Origin: Lepiota brunneoincarnata
Taxonomy: Eukaryota; Basidiomycota; Agaricomycetes; Agaricales; Agaricaceae
Reading direction: 5' to 3'
DNA: 64,000 nucleotides
Assembly: GCA_023014365.1 (NCBI GenBank)
Contig: JAEBUN010000002.1
Location: 62,001-126,000 of the forward strand
The notes beneath the pieces are model-generated. The model made no database searches and was not told the origin of the DNA. It saw only the letters and a program-made list of their open reading frames with translations. Numbering within the stretch: the first letter of the stretch is position 1; every line of letters begins with the position of its first letter. Made by a program: the position numbers and the translations under genes. Below are positions 11,420 to 21,732 of this stretch, piece after piece.

Positions 11420-12117
11420 TGTTATGAACAGTCCAGACCGGGAGGAACAAGAATTACTGTTCGACTTTACAAGATGGGTACAGGAGACTACAGACCAACT
11501 GCGAGCACAAGAATACGAAGACGAGGAAGGGGAATACTACACCGCCATGCAGGACCTGGCGAGAGAAGCAGGAATGGAGATAACCTTGGAAGATATATTG
11601 GAATACCCCGAGGACGAGGAAAAGAACCATGGATCAACCGATCCAACCTCCGATACGGATGGAAGCACCGAGAGAATGGAGAGTGAGAATGGAGAAGACT
11701 CCATGGAGATACAATCGGGAGAAGGAGATTATGAGTCAGAGGAAAGCGATGGAACATCGCACAGCAGTAGCGAGAGTACTGACTCATTGTAGTATAAATA
11801 ACGCTAGGATGCCATCAGCCAGGATGTGCATCATGGTCAGGACTGCGCACGACCAGTAGAACAGCCAAGTAACCTATAACGGGTATATAGCATCTCATAG
11901 GTATATAAGGCCTGTACAAGTAGAGATTAAAGCCTCAAGCTTTAATCTTGTTAACAGCGGTCGTTTACCTCTCTGCCTTAACTTGGCGTCTTCCCTCGTT
12001 ATCTCATTGAGCGCGATCCACTAAGCTCTATAAGGCCAACCGTCTCGGACACCTTGTAGAGTGATTGAAGGCCGTCTCCAGTTATCCTCGGATACAGAAG
12101 GAGCACGGATCATAACA
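11420..12117 (+). mobile_element. Solo LTR, family B, young copy
   Basis: TGTTATGAAC ... GATCATAACA, 698 bp, with the perfect target duplication CATGC at 11415-11419 and 12118-12122. CpG sites are kept, so it is younger than the host element. A TATA-like GGTATATAAGG lies at about 11900, followed by an inverted repeat (GATTAAAGC, 5-base loop, GCTTTAATC) that may lie in the R region. Direction is assigned from these. Confidence 0.92.
11424..11792 (+). CDS. Acidic 122-residue reading frame inside LTR-B
   Basis: The ATG is at bases 5-7 of the LTR, and the frame runs to the TAG at 11790-11792. The protein is very acidic (NSPDREEQELLFDFTRW near the start, then many E/D, then an S/E/D-rich end). 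The old LTR copy at 9888 carries the same frame with one TGA after TTDQL and otherwise conserved length and sequence. It matches no gag, protease or polymerase motif I know. It may be coding sequence inside U3 or an accident of composition; conservation in two copies of one family cannot settle that. Confidence 0.4.
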   Translation: MNSPDREEQELLFDFTRWVQETTDQLRAQEYEDEEGEYYTAMQDLAREAGMEITLEDILEYPEDEEKNHGSTDPTSDTDGSTERMESENGEDSMEIQSGEGDYESEESDGTSHSSSESTDSL

Positions 12118-14992
12118 CATGCCAATCATTCTGTCGCTCATTGACAAAGATCCAGAGGTATTGGTCTAATTCCTGGTTGACCCGTTCTGTCTGCCCATCT
12201 GATTGGGGGTGCCATGCTGTAGAGGAAGCACTTTTGATTCCAAGTAAGCAGTAGAGTTCCCTGGTGAATGACACAATGAACTGAGGACCTCTATCCAAGA
12301 CCACTTGATGTGGAAGTCCGTGTAGTTTCCATACATGATGGAGAAATAGCTGTGCTGCTCCATCCACTGTAAGAGTGGTGTGTGTTGGGATGAAGTGAGC
12401 ACGTTTGGAGATGGAGTCAACCACAGTCATAACAGCATCATACCTGTTGGACTCTGGGAGTTCCACTACAAAGTCTATGCTAATGGTATCCCACTGAGCT
12501 TCCAGAATAGGGAGAGGGTGAAGTTCTCCAACAGGGAGTTTCTGGATTGGTTTTGCATGGAGGCACAGGTTGTATGTAGAAACATACTGAGGGGTTTTGG
12601 GCCACTGGTAGTTTTGGGAGACCAGTTCCAGAGTTTTCCATCAGCCTGTATGTCCCCCAATTCAGGAGTCATGGTGAAGGGCTACAATGTGTCAACGGAG
12701 TGCTGCATCATCTGGAACATATATTTTGCCTTGGAAGAGAAGCAAGCTGTCTAGCTCCAACCATTTGGCACTACATACTGAGCATGTTGCAGACTTCTGG
12801 AGTTCCTGGGCTGCTCTGGCCACCATTTCCTCTTGTCTGCCTCCTCAGTTTCCAGAGTGGATGTCTTGGAGAAGGGCCTACTCTTCCCCTTGAAGAGAAA
12901 TCCTGTCAACTGCTCATACTGCAAAGAGAGATGCTGGGAGAAGTGTAATGTCAGCATTATCCTGTGCTCCTGAGCCATGATCAGATCTCTGGGACAAGGC
13001 ATCAGATTTTCCCATGCTGTGACCAGGGCAATGGTGGAGAGAGAAGTCAAACCAGGAAAGATAGAGGGACCAATGTGCCTGTCAGTGGTTTAGCTTCTGA
13101 GCAGTCATGAAATACTCTAAGTTCTTGTGGTCCATCCAGATTTCAAACTTTTCTGATGCTCCTTCTAGGAAATGTCTCCACTCTTCCAGTGCCTGGATAA
13201 TGGCCAGCATCTCCTTATAATAGATCTCGTAGTTGTGCTCCACTGGAGACAAGGCTTTAGAGTAAAATGCTACCAGGTGCCACTTTCCATCATCTCCTGA
13301 GAGTTGAGAAAGTACAGCTCCTGTGGCAAAATCCAAACTATCAGCTTCTACTCAGAAGGGTGCCTTATTGTCCGGAGAAGCCAAAACTGGAGCAGAAGTG
13401 ATAGCTGCTTTCAAGCTGTCAAATGCTGCTTGCTGTTCCAAGTTCCACTCCCATGTAGTGCTGTTTTGGGTGAGGTCAAAGAGGAGTTGGGCTATGTGGG
13501 AGAAGTCCTGGATGAAGTGATGGTAGAAGTTTGTAAAACCCAGGAAAGACTGAAGCCCTAACTTATTCTTGGGGGTTGGCCACTCCTTGACTCCTGCAAC
13601 TTTGACTGGGTCCATCTCGATGAAGTTTTCTGAGATGATGAGTCCTAGGTACTCAATATGAGTGTGCTTGAACTCACACTTTTCCAGCTGTAGGTAGAGT
13701 TTGTGCTGTTGAAGGATCTCCATGATATGCCTAACAACATCCCTGTGCTGCTCCAAGGTCCAGGTGAAGATGAGGATGTTGTCTAGGTAGACAACTACAA
13801 CTCCTTCCATGATAAGTTCATGAAAGATGTCATTCATCATCATCTGGAAGGTGGCTAGGCTGTTAGTGAGGCCAAAGAACATGACAAGGGGTTCAAAGAG
13901 GCCCCTATTGGTGTGAAACACTGCCTTCCACTCATCTCCTGGCTTAATCCAGACATTATTAAAGCCCCTTCAAACATCTAGTTTGGTAAAGTACTTTGCC
14001 CCCTGGAGCTGCACAACCAGCTCAGAGATGAGGGGTAGAGGGTACTTGTTCTTCACCATGAGGGCATTGAGTGCTTGGTAATCCTGTACTAGGCAAAGCG
14101 AGCCATCCTTTTTTTTAATGAAGAAAACCGGGGAGGCCATAGGAGACTTAGATGGGCATATCTAACCAGAAGACAAGTTTTCCTGTAGGAATTCATCCAG
14201 TTCCTTCTGCTTGAGAGGGGACAGTGGATAGACCTTGCACCCCTTGGGGTCTGCTCCTGGGATGAGCTCTACTGCATGGTCCCAGGGTCAGTGATCCAGG
14301 AGCATATCAAAGGACTCCTTGGCAAAGATGGCAGTATACTCCTGAAGATATGGGGGAACATGTGCTCAGAAGCCAGAATTCTGGAGGTTGTTGGTCTGGG
14401 AATTCTGGAGGAAGGCTTCTGCTAGGCACTGAGAGGTGGTAGAGCCTGTGGCAATCACCACTGGAGTAGGCTTCGGAGGGAGGAGTCCCACTGCAAAGAT
14501 GTGATCCCCATCTTCTAAGGGCTCCTCCAGCTCTGGGGCAGAGAGGGCTGGCTCATCCTCATCCTCTTCTTCATCTAAGGTGGGAAAGGGGCCAAGTCAG
14601 CAGGTGCAGATGCAATTAGCTTGAAGCTTCTGTGCATGGCATTCAGCATGCAACTGGTCTTGGCATTCTGTACAGCATGAGGGGCATCGGGATAATTTGA
14701 CTTCTCCAGTTTGCCAGTCAATTTCCAGGTTGTGTTGCTTCAGCCATGTAACTTCCAGAAGGAGTCCTTGCTTTTCCAACTCAGTTACTGCTAATAGTGT
14801 GTGTTCAGTATGGTTCTGATAGCACAAGCCCACATCTACCACTTCGGAAATTTGTCCAGCCTCATTTGGAGTCCCATCTACATTGAACACCGGGATGGGG
14901 TTGGATAAGTGGTGAGTACTGAGGCAAGCAGTGCAAACAAAGTCTTGGTCAATAAAGGAACCAGTTGTACTAGAATCCACCAATGCCTTGAC

Positions 14993-15335
14993 TGTAAGGG
15001 GACTGGCATTGTGCGCTCTGTGTTGCACTACCCCCTATGCAAGGTATTTGTCTAGGGACCTGTGGTTGGATGTCTGGGCTCAGCCTTCTTAGCCAATGCC
15101 CAATGCCCAAGCCCAGTCTTGGCCTTTGGCCACCCCCATCCCTGAGCCCAACCCACGGACGACTTCTTACTATTAGTTGTTTGTTTATTGTTTGCATATG
15201 TTATTACTGGTAGCTACCATAGTGTTTGGTTACCCAGTCTGTGCGCAGACCACTATGTACATATATAGCGTGGGTGGTGATTACAATCACCATCTGAATA
15301 TCAACTTGGTTCCAGTGCCATACCCTCCCCTAACA
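14993..15335 (-). mobile_element. Solo LTR, family C-like, 343 bp
   Basis: On the plus strand it begins TGTAAGGGGACTGG and ends CCTCCCCTAACA. On the minus strand the start TGTTAGGGG and GGAACCAAGTTGAT match LTR-C. Perfect target duplication TTGAC at 14988-14992 and 15336-15340. Removing it rejoins a minus-strand frame reading KRKTVKALVDSS into the protease, which places the insertion just before the active site. Confidence 0.88.
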
Positions 15336-15340
15336 TTGAC

Positions 15341-16634
15341 TGTTTTGCGTTTTTGGCTGAGTCAGTGGTCTCAAGTTCCACTGTCAACTGGAGGGACTTG
15401 GATTCCAAGTTGGAGTAAGCAATGACTAGTCTCTTTGGGAGGTGGCGTTCCCAGTGGGAACATCGCACTGAAGTTTTTGGGGGTGATGGTGTATCTTTGG
15501 GTGTTGGTTCAGAGTTGGAAACAGGTTCTATTTCATCTATTGACAAAACCAAGAACCTATTACATGAATGCAGCAGGGGCACACCAGTCACCCATTGCAC
15601 TGCTGAAAATCCTCTCCAGCTTCCAACTCTGCTTCTTCTACCCTTGGAATTCCAGTCATTGCAGCTAGGGCATCTATCTCTGAATTCCACCTCTGCATCA
15701 GTTCATCCCATTCCTCCAGATCCATGTACCAGATGTCATGATGGAGTGGACACTTGGCCTTCATATGTCCCAGCCTTTTACAGCAGTAGCAGAGTTGTTA
15801 TCAGAATTCCATCAGAAGGACAGTTATTTTTAGTTACATTTCCCATGTCACTACGAAATTATCAGTAGTGTACATCAGAAGGACGATTCTTACCACATGC
15901 CTCATGTCTCTTATCTCTGACTCATAATTACCTTGGTCCGGACTATTATAGTAGGAGTATAGCCACACTTAGAAGTATATAAGGATACAGTACAATACCT
16001 TGTATCCTTATCTTAGTGTTATAAAGTTCTTGCCTCCTATACCTCTTTGCCATAACCGGCTGGACTTATAGTGCTCCGTCGTCTCCAAGTCACGCCTAGT
16101 AGGACAGGACCAAGTCTGTATAGACATCCTGTGTCGAACGCCATGCTACTCAAGAGCGAACCCCTAACCTGGGTAACAAGAGTGAGGGGAGTCTGGATTT
16201 CTGCTTGGAGGCATCAATGTCCATAGGGACTAGATCTCCCAGGGAAGGGTCAAAGTGGATAGGGGGGCACAGAGGGGCCAAAGGTCTGATTGTCAGTATA
16301 GAGGGGGGGAGTCTGACATATCTTGTGGGAGGCCTGGAGGGGGACAGGAGTGGGGAGCAAGCATTGGAGCAGAATGCCTCATTTGCCATCCAGGCTTGGT
16401 GTACCCATCATACTGCTGAGTACCAAGCCTCTGGGTCTGAGTCCAAGGGATGGCCTGCTGGGAGGGTAGCAATGGCATTCTGGATGGAAGGGTGTAGACC
16501 TTGGCAGAACTTGACCACAATAACTTGAGGGTCTTGGTACCCAGACTTGGAGATGAGGACCTTGAAAGTGTCTAGGTAATCTTCGATGGTGTGCTCTCTT
16601 TGGTGGTATGATGTGGACTCCAACATATTTAGTA
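15341..16634 (-). pseudogene. gypsy gag with CCHC zinc knuckle
   Basis: From 16634 down, the frame LESTSYHQREHTIEDYLDTF and VVKFCQGLHPSIQNAIATL is typical fungal gypsy capsid. Then follow DPEAWYSA, a proline-rich linker and VPMDIDASKQKSRLPS. LTR-A (15796-16178) interrupts here. With one AGAGT copy kept, the frame resumes as LCYCCKRLGHMKAKC, a C-X2-C-X4-H-X4-C knuckle that binds nucleic acid. In-frame stops are present. The N-terminus is missing because a Tc1 element lies at 16635. Confidence 0.85.
15796..16178 (-). mobile_element. Solo LTR, family A, young copy
   Basis: On the minus strand: TGTTACCCAGGTTAGGGG ... TTCTGATAACA, 383 bp. Perfect target duplication AGAGT at 15791-15795 and 16179-16183. 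It keeps CpG sites that are decayed in the copies at 250, 6315 and 9225. It is the reference copy of the family. Confidence 0.93.
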
Positions 16635-18240
16635 CAGTGACCCACAAAACCGTTCCAATGTTTTGTACTTTTGACTTAAAATAGTAATAGCTCAGTAAAT
16701 AAAATAGCCATATTTGTGAATATATTTATAAACATAGCCAAATATGTCATATCTGACTCTGCAAAGTTGCGTCATGTAATACTTCCAAATTAGGCAATTA
16801 TGAATTTTGTAATCATTTTGGGTCATTGGAACGGTTTTGTCAATGACATATTATACTAGGCTATCCTATTATTTCTAGTACTTAGAGTAGCCCCCCCTGG
16901 CTTTGAGTACAGCTGCTACTCTTCTAGGCATACTTTCAATTAACTTCTGACACTCAGAAGCTGGAATAGCATCCCACTCCTTTTCTACCCTCTGCCACAA
17001 CTCCTCCATATCCTTGGGAGGAGATTCATACTCTCCCAACTTTCTCTTCACATATTCCCATAAGTGTTCAATGGGATTGAGGTCAGGTGACTGTGCTGGC
17101 CAGGTTAGGAGCCTAAAATGATTTTTTTGAAACCATTCTTTGGCCAGTGTACTCTTGTGTTTGGGGTCATTATCTTGCTGGAAGATAATATCTTGGAGTT
17201 TAAGCTTGTACCACCGGAGACTCTTCTTCAAATCTTCCTCCAAAATTTGCACAAACAACTCTGCATCCATCCTTCCATCAATCCTCACTGCATAGCCTGG
17301 GCCATCCCACAGCATACAGCCCCAAACCATCACTGATCCTCCTCCATACTTCAGAGTTCCCTTGACCAATCTTTCACTAAGCCCCTCTCCCTTCTTTTTC
17401 CATCCCCACTTCCTCCCATCTGACCCCAAACAATTAATTTTGGTCTCATCAGACCATACAACCAGCTTCCAGTCCTCCACAGTCCAATGCTGGTGTGTCA
17501 GAGCAAAATCCAGCCTAGCCCTCCTATGCTTATCAGAGAGTAAAGGCTTTTTTTGCTTGACTACAGCCTTCATTCCTGCCTGTTTGAGATGCCTTGCTAC
17601 ATTCTGTGAAGAGACTGATGTCCCAATGATGGGAGCAAGAGATTTGGCTATATCTACAGCAGTTTCAGCCTTGCCAGCAGAGATAAGATGGATAGCATGC
17701 CGAATATTAGTGGTAGAGAGTTTTGAAGGACATCCTCCAAGTGATTTAGTAAGGCTGGAACAATTTTTAGAGGCTAGCCTGGATATGGTACTGCGCCCAA
17801 CACCAGTAATTGCCTCAATTTTAGTATAGGAATGATGAGAATTAAGCAAAGAGAGGATGGTTTGCTTTAGAGTAGAAGATAATGGCTTCATGGTAGGTAG
17901 GGGGGTTGAGAATGATGGGACATGGCTGTCAGCACATCTATTTATATGTCAAAGACATGTGGTCACATGATCTTGTTGATTGACAATCAACGGAGTCATG
18001 TGATTGCTTGGATTAGTATTAAAAATTACTATTGACAAAACTGTTCCAATGACTTAAAATGCTTACAAAATTCATAATTGCCTCATTTAGAAGTATTACA
18101 TAACGCGACTTTGCAGGGTCAGATATGACATATTTGGCTATGTTTATAAATATATTCACAAATTTAGCTATTTTATTTACTGAGCTATTACTACTTTAAG
18201 TCAAAAGTACAAAACATTGGAATGGTTTTGTGGGTCACTG
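16635..18240 (-). mobile_element. Complete Tc1-type transposon, long TIRs
   Basis: Ends CAGTGACCCACAAAACCGTT and its inverse, with TA at 16633-16634 and 18241-18242. The terminal repeats are about 220 bases and nearly identical (one difference in the first 40). The end motif recurs inverted at the inner edge (about 16829 and 18030), the IR/DR layout. It contains one unbroken transposase gene, so it may be recently active. Confidence 0.93.
16875..17891 (-). CDS. Tc1/mariner transposase, apparently intact
   Basis: 338 residues, a normal Tc1 length, with no stop. Residues about 1-110 hold two helix-turn-helix units (TKIEAITGVGRSTISRLASK; TSVSSQNVARHLKQAGMKAV). The catalytic DDE domain follows: VVWSDETKIN for the first Asp, IIFQQDNDPKHKS for the second and SPDLNPIEHLW for the Glu, with 34 residues between the last two (DD34E). 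It ends GGYSKY, as the broken relative at 3869 ends GGYTKY. The enzyme would cut at the TIRs and insert at TA. The ATG chosen gives MKPLSSTLKQ just upstream of the first helix. Intactness does not prove expression. Confidence 0.93.
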   Translation of the reverse strand: MKPLSSTLKQTILSLLNSHHSYTKIEAITGVGRSTISRLASKNCSSLTKSLGGCPSKLSTTNIRHAIHLISAGKAETAVDIAKSLAPIIGTSVSSQNVARHLKQAGMKAVVKQKKPLLSDKHRRARLDFALTHQHWTVEDWKLVVWSDETKINCLGSDGRKWGWKKKGEGLSERLVKGTLKYGGGSVMVWGCMLWDGPGYAVRIDGRMDAELFVQILEEDLKKSLRWYKLKLQDIIFQQDNDPKHKSTLAKEWFQKNHFRLLTWPAQSPDLNPIEHLWEYVKRKLGEYESPPKDMEELWQRVEKEWDAIPASECQKLIESMPRRVAAVLKARGGYSKY

Positions 18241-18276
18241 TACATACTTCTTTATCTTTTTTGTTTACTGTAGTTA

Positions 18277-19877
18277 CAGTGGCGTCCAAAAGTATCGCAC
18301 CATCATGTGACCTGATCTCTTGATCTCGCTTATCTATTTCATGTAACACTTGAGGTGAAACAAAGTATGCTGTTTCATGCTCCAGGACACAAGGAATCAT
18401 CATGGCAATGAAACTTTGCTGTATAATGTATTCTAGGAATAAAATTCATGTTTTAGTGCCATCCCTATGGTGCATTTCTTTTGGACATCTAAGTTCAATC
18501 ACCTTTGAAGCTATATAGGTGAAGCCAGAGTGGACAAACCTCAAGTTTTTTGCATCATTCAGCCTCATTACACCATGGTCTATACTTCCCCATCTAAAGT
18601 TGCTCGCATTGTTGAACTCCAGTCTTCCAGGATGACCCATAGACAGATTGGGTCAAGGATCAGTATCCATCACTCTACTGTCGGCCATGTACTCGACAGA
18701 TTTTCCAAAACTGAAGATCCATATTATGTCAGGCCCAAATCCGGTCACCCTCAAAAGCTGGATGAGCACCAAGTGCAAGTTGGGGCCCGGCTTCTTGCCT
18801 GAACGGAGATATCCAATGCAACTGAATTGGCTAAAACCACCTTCCCGGGTGTGTCACACCAAACAGTAGCACACTCCCTAAAGGAAAAAGGATTGATATG
18901 CCAAGTTAGAAGGCCCTGTCCCTACATTTCTCCAATCAATCAGAAGAAGCAACTTGCGTGGGCACGCCAGCATTCTGATTGGACAGTTGATGACTGGAAG
19001 GAGGTAATTTTCTCCGATGAATCTAAATTCCTCCTTTTCAAGTCAGATGGCTGTCAATATGCTTGGATGAAGCCCAGACAGGCCCTGGACCCTCGATTTA
19101 CCAAGAAGAACATCAAACACGGGGGGGGGAATATTATGGTTTGGGGGTGCATTACTAGTCGGGGGGTAGGGAGGTTACATCAGATATCCAGCATCATGTG
19201 TGGTCTGGATTATGTCAAGATCCTTGAAAAGTCTTATCTAGGGACTCTCAAGGATCTTAATCTGAGATCCACAGGTCGAAGCGCACCAATTTTCCAGCAG
19301 GATAATGATCCGAAACACAGGAGTAAAGTTGCCAAGGAATTTTTCAAGAAGAAAAAAATTTGCCACTTGGACTGGCCACCCTCAAGCCCTGATATGAACA
19401 TTATAGAGCATGCATGGGACCAATTGGATCATCTTGTGCATGCCCGTGACCCTCTTCCTCGCAACTGGGATGAGATGTGGGCTGCTCTTCAGGAGGAATG
19501 GGGTAATATATCTCAAGAAAATTTGGACACCCTTTTTGAGAGTATGCCTCATCATGTTGAGGCAGTAATTAAGGCCCAGGGTGGAAACACCAAGTACTAA
19601 CTTGTTTTGAGGTGAATGGTTTTGTTTTCATCCCACAATGCTCTAATCTTATCTCTTAATAGGTGATGTCCAAAAGTATTGCACCATCCTTTTCACACTC
19701 CTCCTCATTTTTTGATTTAAATTCTGTATATTATGTCTCTCTACTACTATATATCGATTCTCTACATGCTTAGCTCTCTGTCAATATAATTTATGGATGA
19801 AACAACAATGATCTCGAAGCACGAGAGAGAGTTGATCCGTTGGTCATGTGACAGTGCGATACTTTTGGACGCCACTG
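18277..19877 (+). mobile_element. Tc1-type transposon of a second family
   Basis: Ends CAGTGGCGTCCAAAAGTATC and its inverse, with TA at 18275-18276 and 19878-19879. A sub-terminal direct copy (GTCCAAAAGTATTGCACCAT) lies at about 19666. The flanks are the LINE fragment on the right and a short stretch (18243-18274) next to the gypsy remnant on the left. Confidence 0.9.
18575..19600 (+). pseudogene. Tc1 transposase with a single premature TGA
   Basis: The frame is open from ATG 18575 (VYTSPSKVARIVELQ) to 19600 except for one TGA at 18800-18802, where the context (ARLLA-stop-TEISNATELA) suggests an ancestral CGA Arg. The DNA-binding half comes before the stop (MTHRQIGSRISIHHSTVGHV). The DDE half after it has IFSDESKFLLF, IFQQDNDPKHRS and SPDMNIIEHAW, again DD34E. 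Length would be 341 residues. It is not closely related to the transposases at 2865 and 16875. Confidence 0.88.
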
Positions 19878-19879
19878 TA

Positions 19880-21050
19880 TATAGGTAGTGTTTTTGTCCC
19901 CATTTTGCTTTGCAGTTTCTTATTGCTTGTTTTCTTTTTTTATATGGTACTCTTTCTGTTATTTTCCAGTCTATGTCCAATTTTTCTTTTATTATTGCAT
20001 TTCATACATCTATTAGTATTTTATCTGTGTGTTCTGTCTTGTTTATTACCCTTTTGTTTCTTTTTTTCCATATTAGCTATATGATTTCTGTTATCATCTC
20101 TTTATATTTTTCTGTTATGTTTCTTGTAGTTGTGTCATTTTCATTCTTTTATCCAATTATTACTACTCCTATTTCCATTAGGATACCTATATTCAGTTTT
20201 ACCTATTTTATCTCATCTGTTGATTTTGTCTATATTTCCTCTATGTGTTTCCATATCTTTATTGGTCTTTTTTCATGGTGGAATAGTATGTGTTCTATTG
20301 ATTCTATTGGGCCACACTTGCATATTGCTCTATCTTCTAGTCCTGGTATTCTCATGAAGTATTATCCACATTTTATTCTGTTGTGTACTATCTTCCATAT
20401 AAAGTCTGCTATCTTGTGTGGTATTATTCCTTTGTTTAGTTCTTTCCAGATGTTTTTTTCTGTAAGTCTGATGTTGAGAGCCTCTTCTATGTTGGCTTTT
20501 GCTTTTTCTATCTTGTTTCTTGTTGTTCTAAGTTCCTGGGTTGTGTAAGGGGACAGCTGGGTAGCCAGATCCCAATCCTAGTGGGCTTAGCATACTGATC
20601 ACCCAGTGTATCTAACTGGTGTAACAGGTTGCCACTCATCTATTCTTACTCCTCTTCTGATGTAGGTTGCCTGATGGATATTCTTAGACAGAACTTGATG
20701 TTGTGCTGTAAATAGTTGTTCTCTGATGTTCCATGACATTCTGTAGTATTTATAGCACTGTCTGTAGTATATAGGCACAGGTTGAGGGGTGAAGCCCCTC
20801 ACTTGATTATCAACTTGGTTCCAGGCCCCTTATTCCCCTAACAGGTTGCCTCTTTTTTCTTTGATTATTAATTTGTATGCTGTGTCTTGCTCTAGTGCTT
20901 GGAGCCTCACTCCTCTCCATTCAAACACTTTATCTAGTCTTTTTTCACTTTCTCTCATTAGAATGTGGTAAATTTTCCCATCCCTCTCAGCCACAGAGAT
21001 AGAGGTGGGTAATATCAGGAATATAAGACTCAAGATGCATGATCAGCACC
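19880..21050 (-). mobile_element. 3' fragment of a LINE (non-LTR) retrotransposon
   Basis: On the minus strand, around an inserted LTR-C, one frame reads KRLDKVFEWRGVRLQALEQD, then IWKELNKGIIPHKIADFIW, HNRIKCG, IPGLEDRAICKCG and ESIEHILFHHEK. This W..h...K..dF.wk..H...k.G......C..CG..E...H pattern is the zinc-binding segment after the RT/RNase H of fungal LINEs. No reverse transcriptase core remains. The plus-strand open frame here (19910-20548) is a hydrophobic shadow. Confidence 0.65.
20544..20843 (-). mobile_element. Solo LTR, family C, 300 bp
   Basis: Plus strand begins TGTAAGGGGACAGCTGG and ends TTCCCCTAACA. Perfect target duplication GGTTG at 20539-20543 and 20844-20848. It splits the LINE fragment. 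Confidence 0.92.
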
Positions 21051-21732
21051 CATAATTCCTGGACCTTCACAATTATGTATAGGAGGATTTGGTAGAGAGG
21101 GTGCTATAGCCCTGGACAGCTTGAGGGATTGAGGGAAACAAGTAACCACAAAAACATGTATCACATTCATTGTGTATGGAAATTTTGAAATATATTTGAT
21201 GTTCCATGATATAGGTAGAGCCTGGTAGGGTTGTTTGACTAGAAAACAGAGTGCCAGTGCAACTACCTATAAATTATTTACAACCATTTAATTTACTGGT
21301 ATTTACTGTTTAGCCCAAATCCCTAACAAAATAGTAAACAAAACAAAAACACTATTTACAACCATTTATAAACAAAATTGGTTGGTGCCTTAGGTAGCAT
21401 ATGATAACACATGATAACAGATTGATTGATTGATTTTATTTTTCTGATGGGTAGCTCTAATGCCAAACCCAAGCCTCCTCCATGGTACCTGTAAATTGAA
21501 GGAAATAAGGCCACTTTTCTTGCAATACCAAGTCCCAGCCTTTTATGATCACAAAAAAAGTGTGTAGAGATTACATTATAAAATCATCAAAACCCAAACA
21601 AGCACAATCTATATAATACACAGCTTGATATGGACAAAAACACCCCAACTGCAAATAAAGCCCAGAGAGCAGTTGAGAAAACCTCACTCACCTGCTGGAA
21701 AGCCCAGGCTCAATTGTTCCACGAAGTCATAG
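21051..21732. other. AT-rich edge of the transposon island, no gene
   Basis: Includes a short ATTG microsatellite at about 21420. No gene is seen. CpG becomes common from about 21.75 kb on. Confidence 0.6.

Larger units (their letters stand above)
10577..14992 (-). pseudogene. gypsy pol: protease, RT, RNase H, integrase, chromodomain
   Basis: Minus-strand order. Protease about 14992-14600, with ALVDSSTTGSFID where DSGAT is usual, and a Cys cluster CPSCCTECQ. Reverse transcriptase about 14150-13350, with VVVYLDNILIF (YLDD is usual) and EYLGLIIS. RNase H about 13336-13082 (ATGAVLSQ, VAFYSKALSPVEHNY). Integrase about 12750-11100 (WDTISIDFVVELP, LDRGPQFIV, HPQSDGQTERVN); it is cut at 12118 by LTR-B and continues as DLLPLAEFQHNN below 11420. 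Chromodomain about 11014-10800 (EWEVEEILDSHIHWRRLQFLVK, then TGA in place of the expected Trp, then KDFGIKENSWE). Several stops make it non-functional. Confidence 0.9.
9411..18260 (-). mobile_element. Ty3/gypsy chromodomain element with nested insertions
   Basis: Reading down the minus strand: gag with a zinc knuckle, aspartic protease, reverse transcriptase, RNase H, integrase and chromodomain, then a proline-rich repeat tail and a probable own LTR (about 9411-9710, ending CACCCTTACA on the minus strand). This order and the chromodomain mark a chromovirus. Inserted into it are LTR-B twice, LTR-C once, LTR-A once and a Tc1 element. Its gag start is cut off near 18240, next to another Tc1 element. 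In-frame TGA codons (for example after LVK in the chromodomain, and where the reverse transcriptase ends) show that it is dead. Confidence 0.85.

Noticed and set aside
15422..15868. Plus-strand 148-codon frame
   Set aside because: Antisense to gag; includes part of the inserted LTR.
19910..20548. Long plus-strand frame of 212 codons, very hydrophobic
   Set aside because: The minus strand carries a recognisable LINE protein there; the hydrophobicity comes from reading A-rich coding DNA backwards, and a solo LTR starts at its end.
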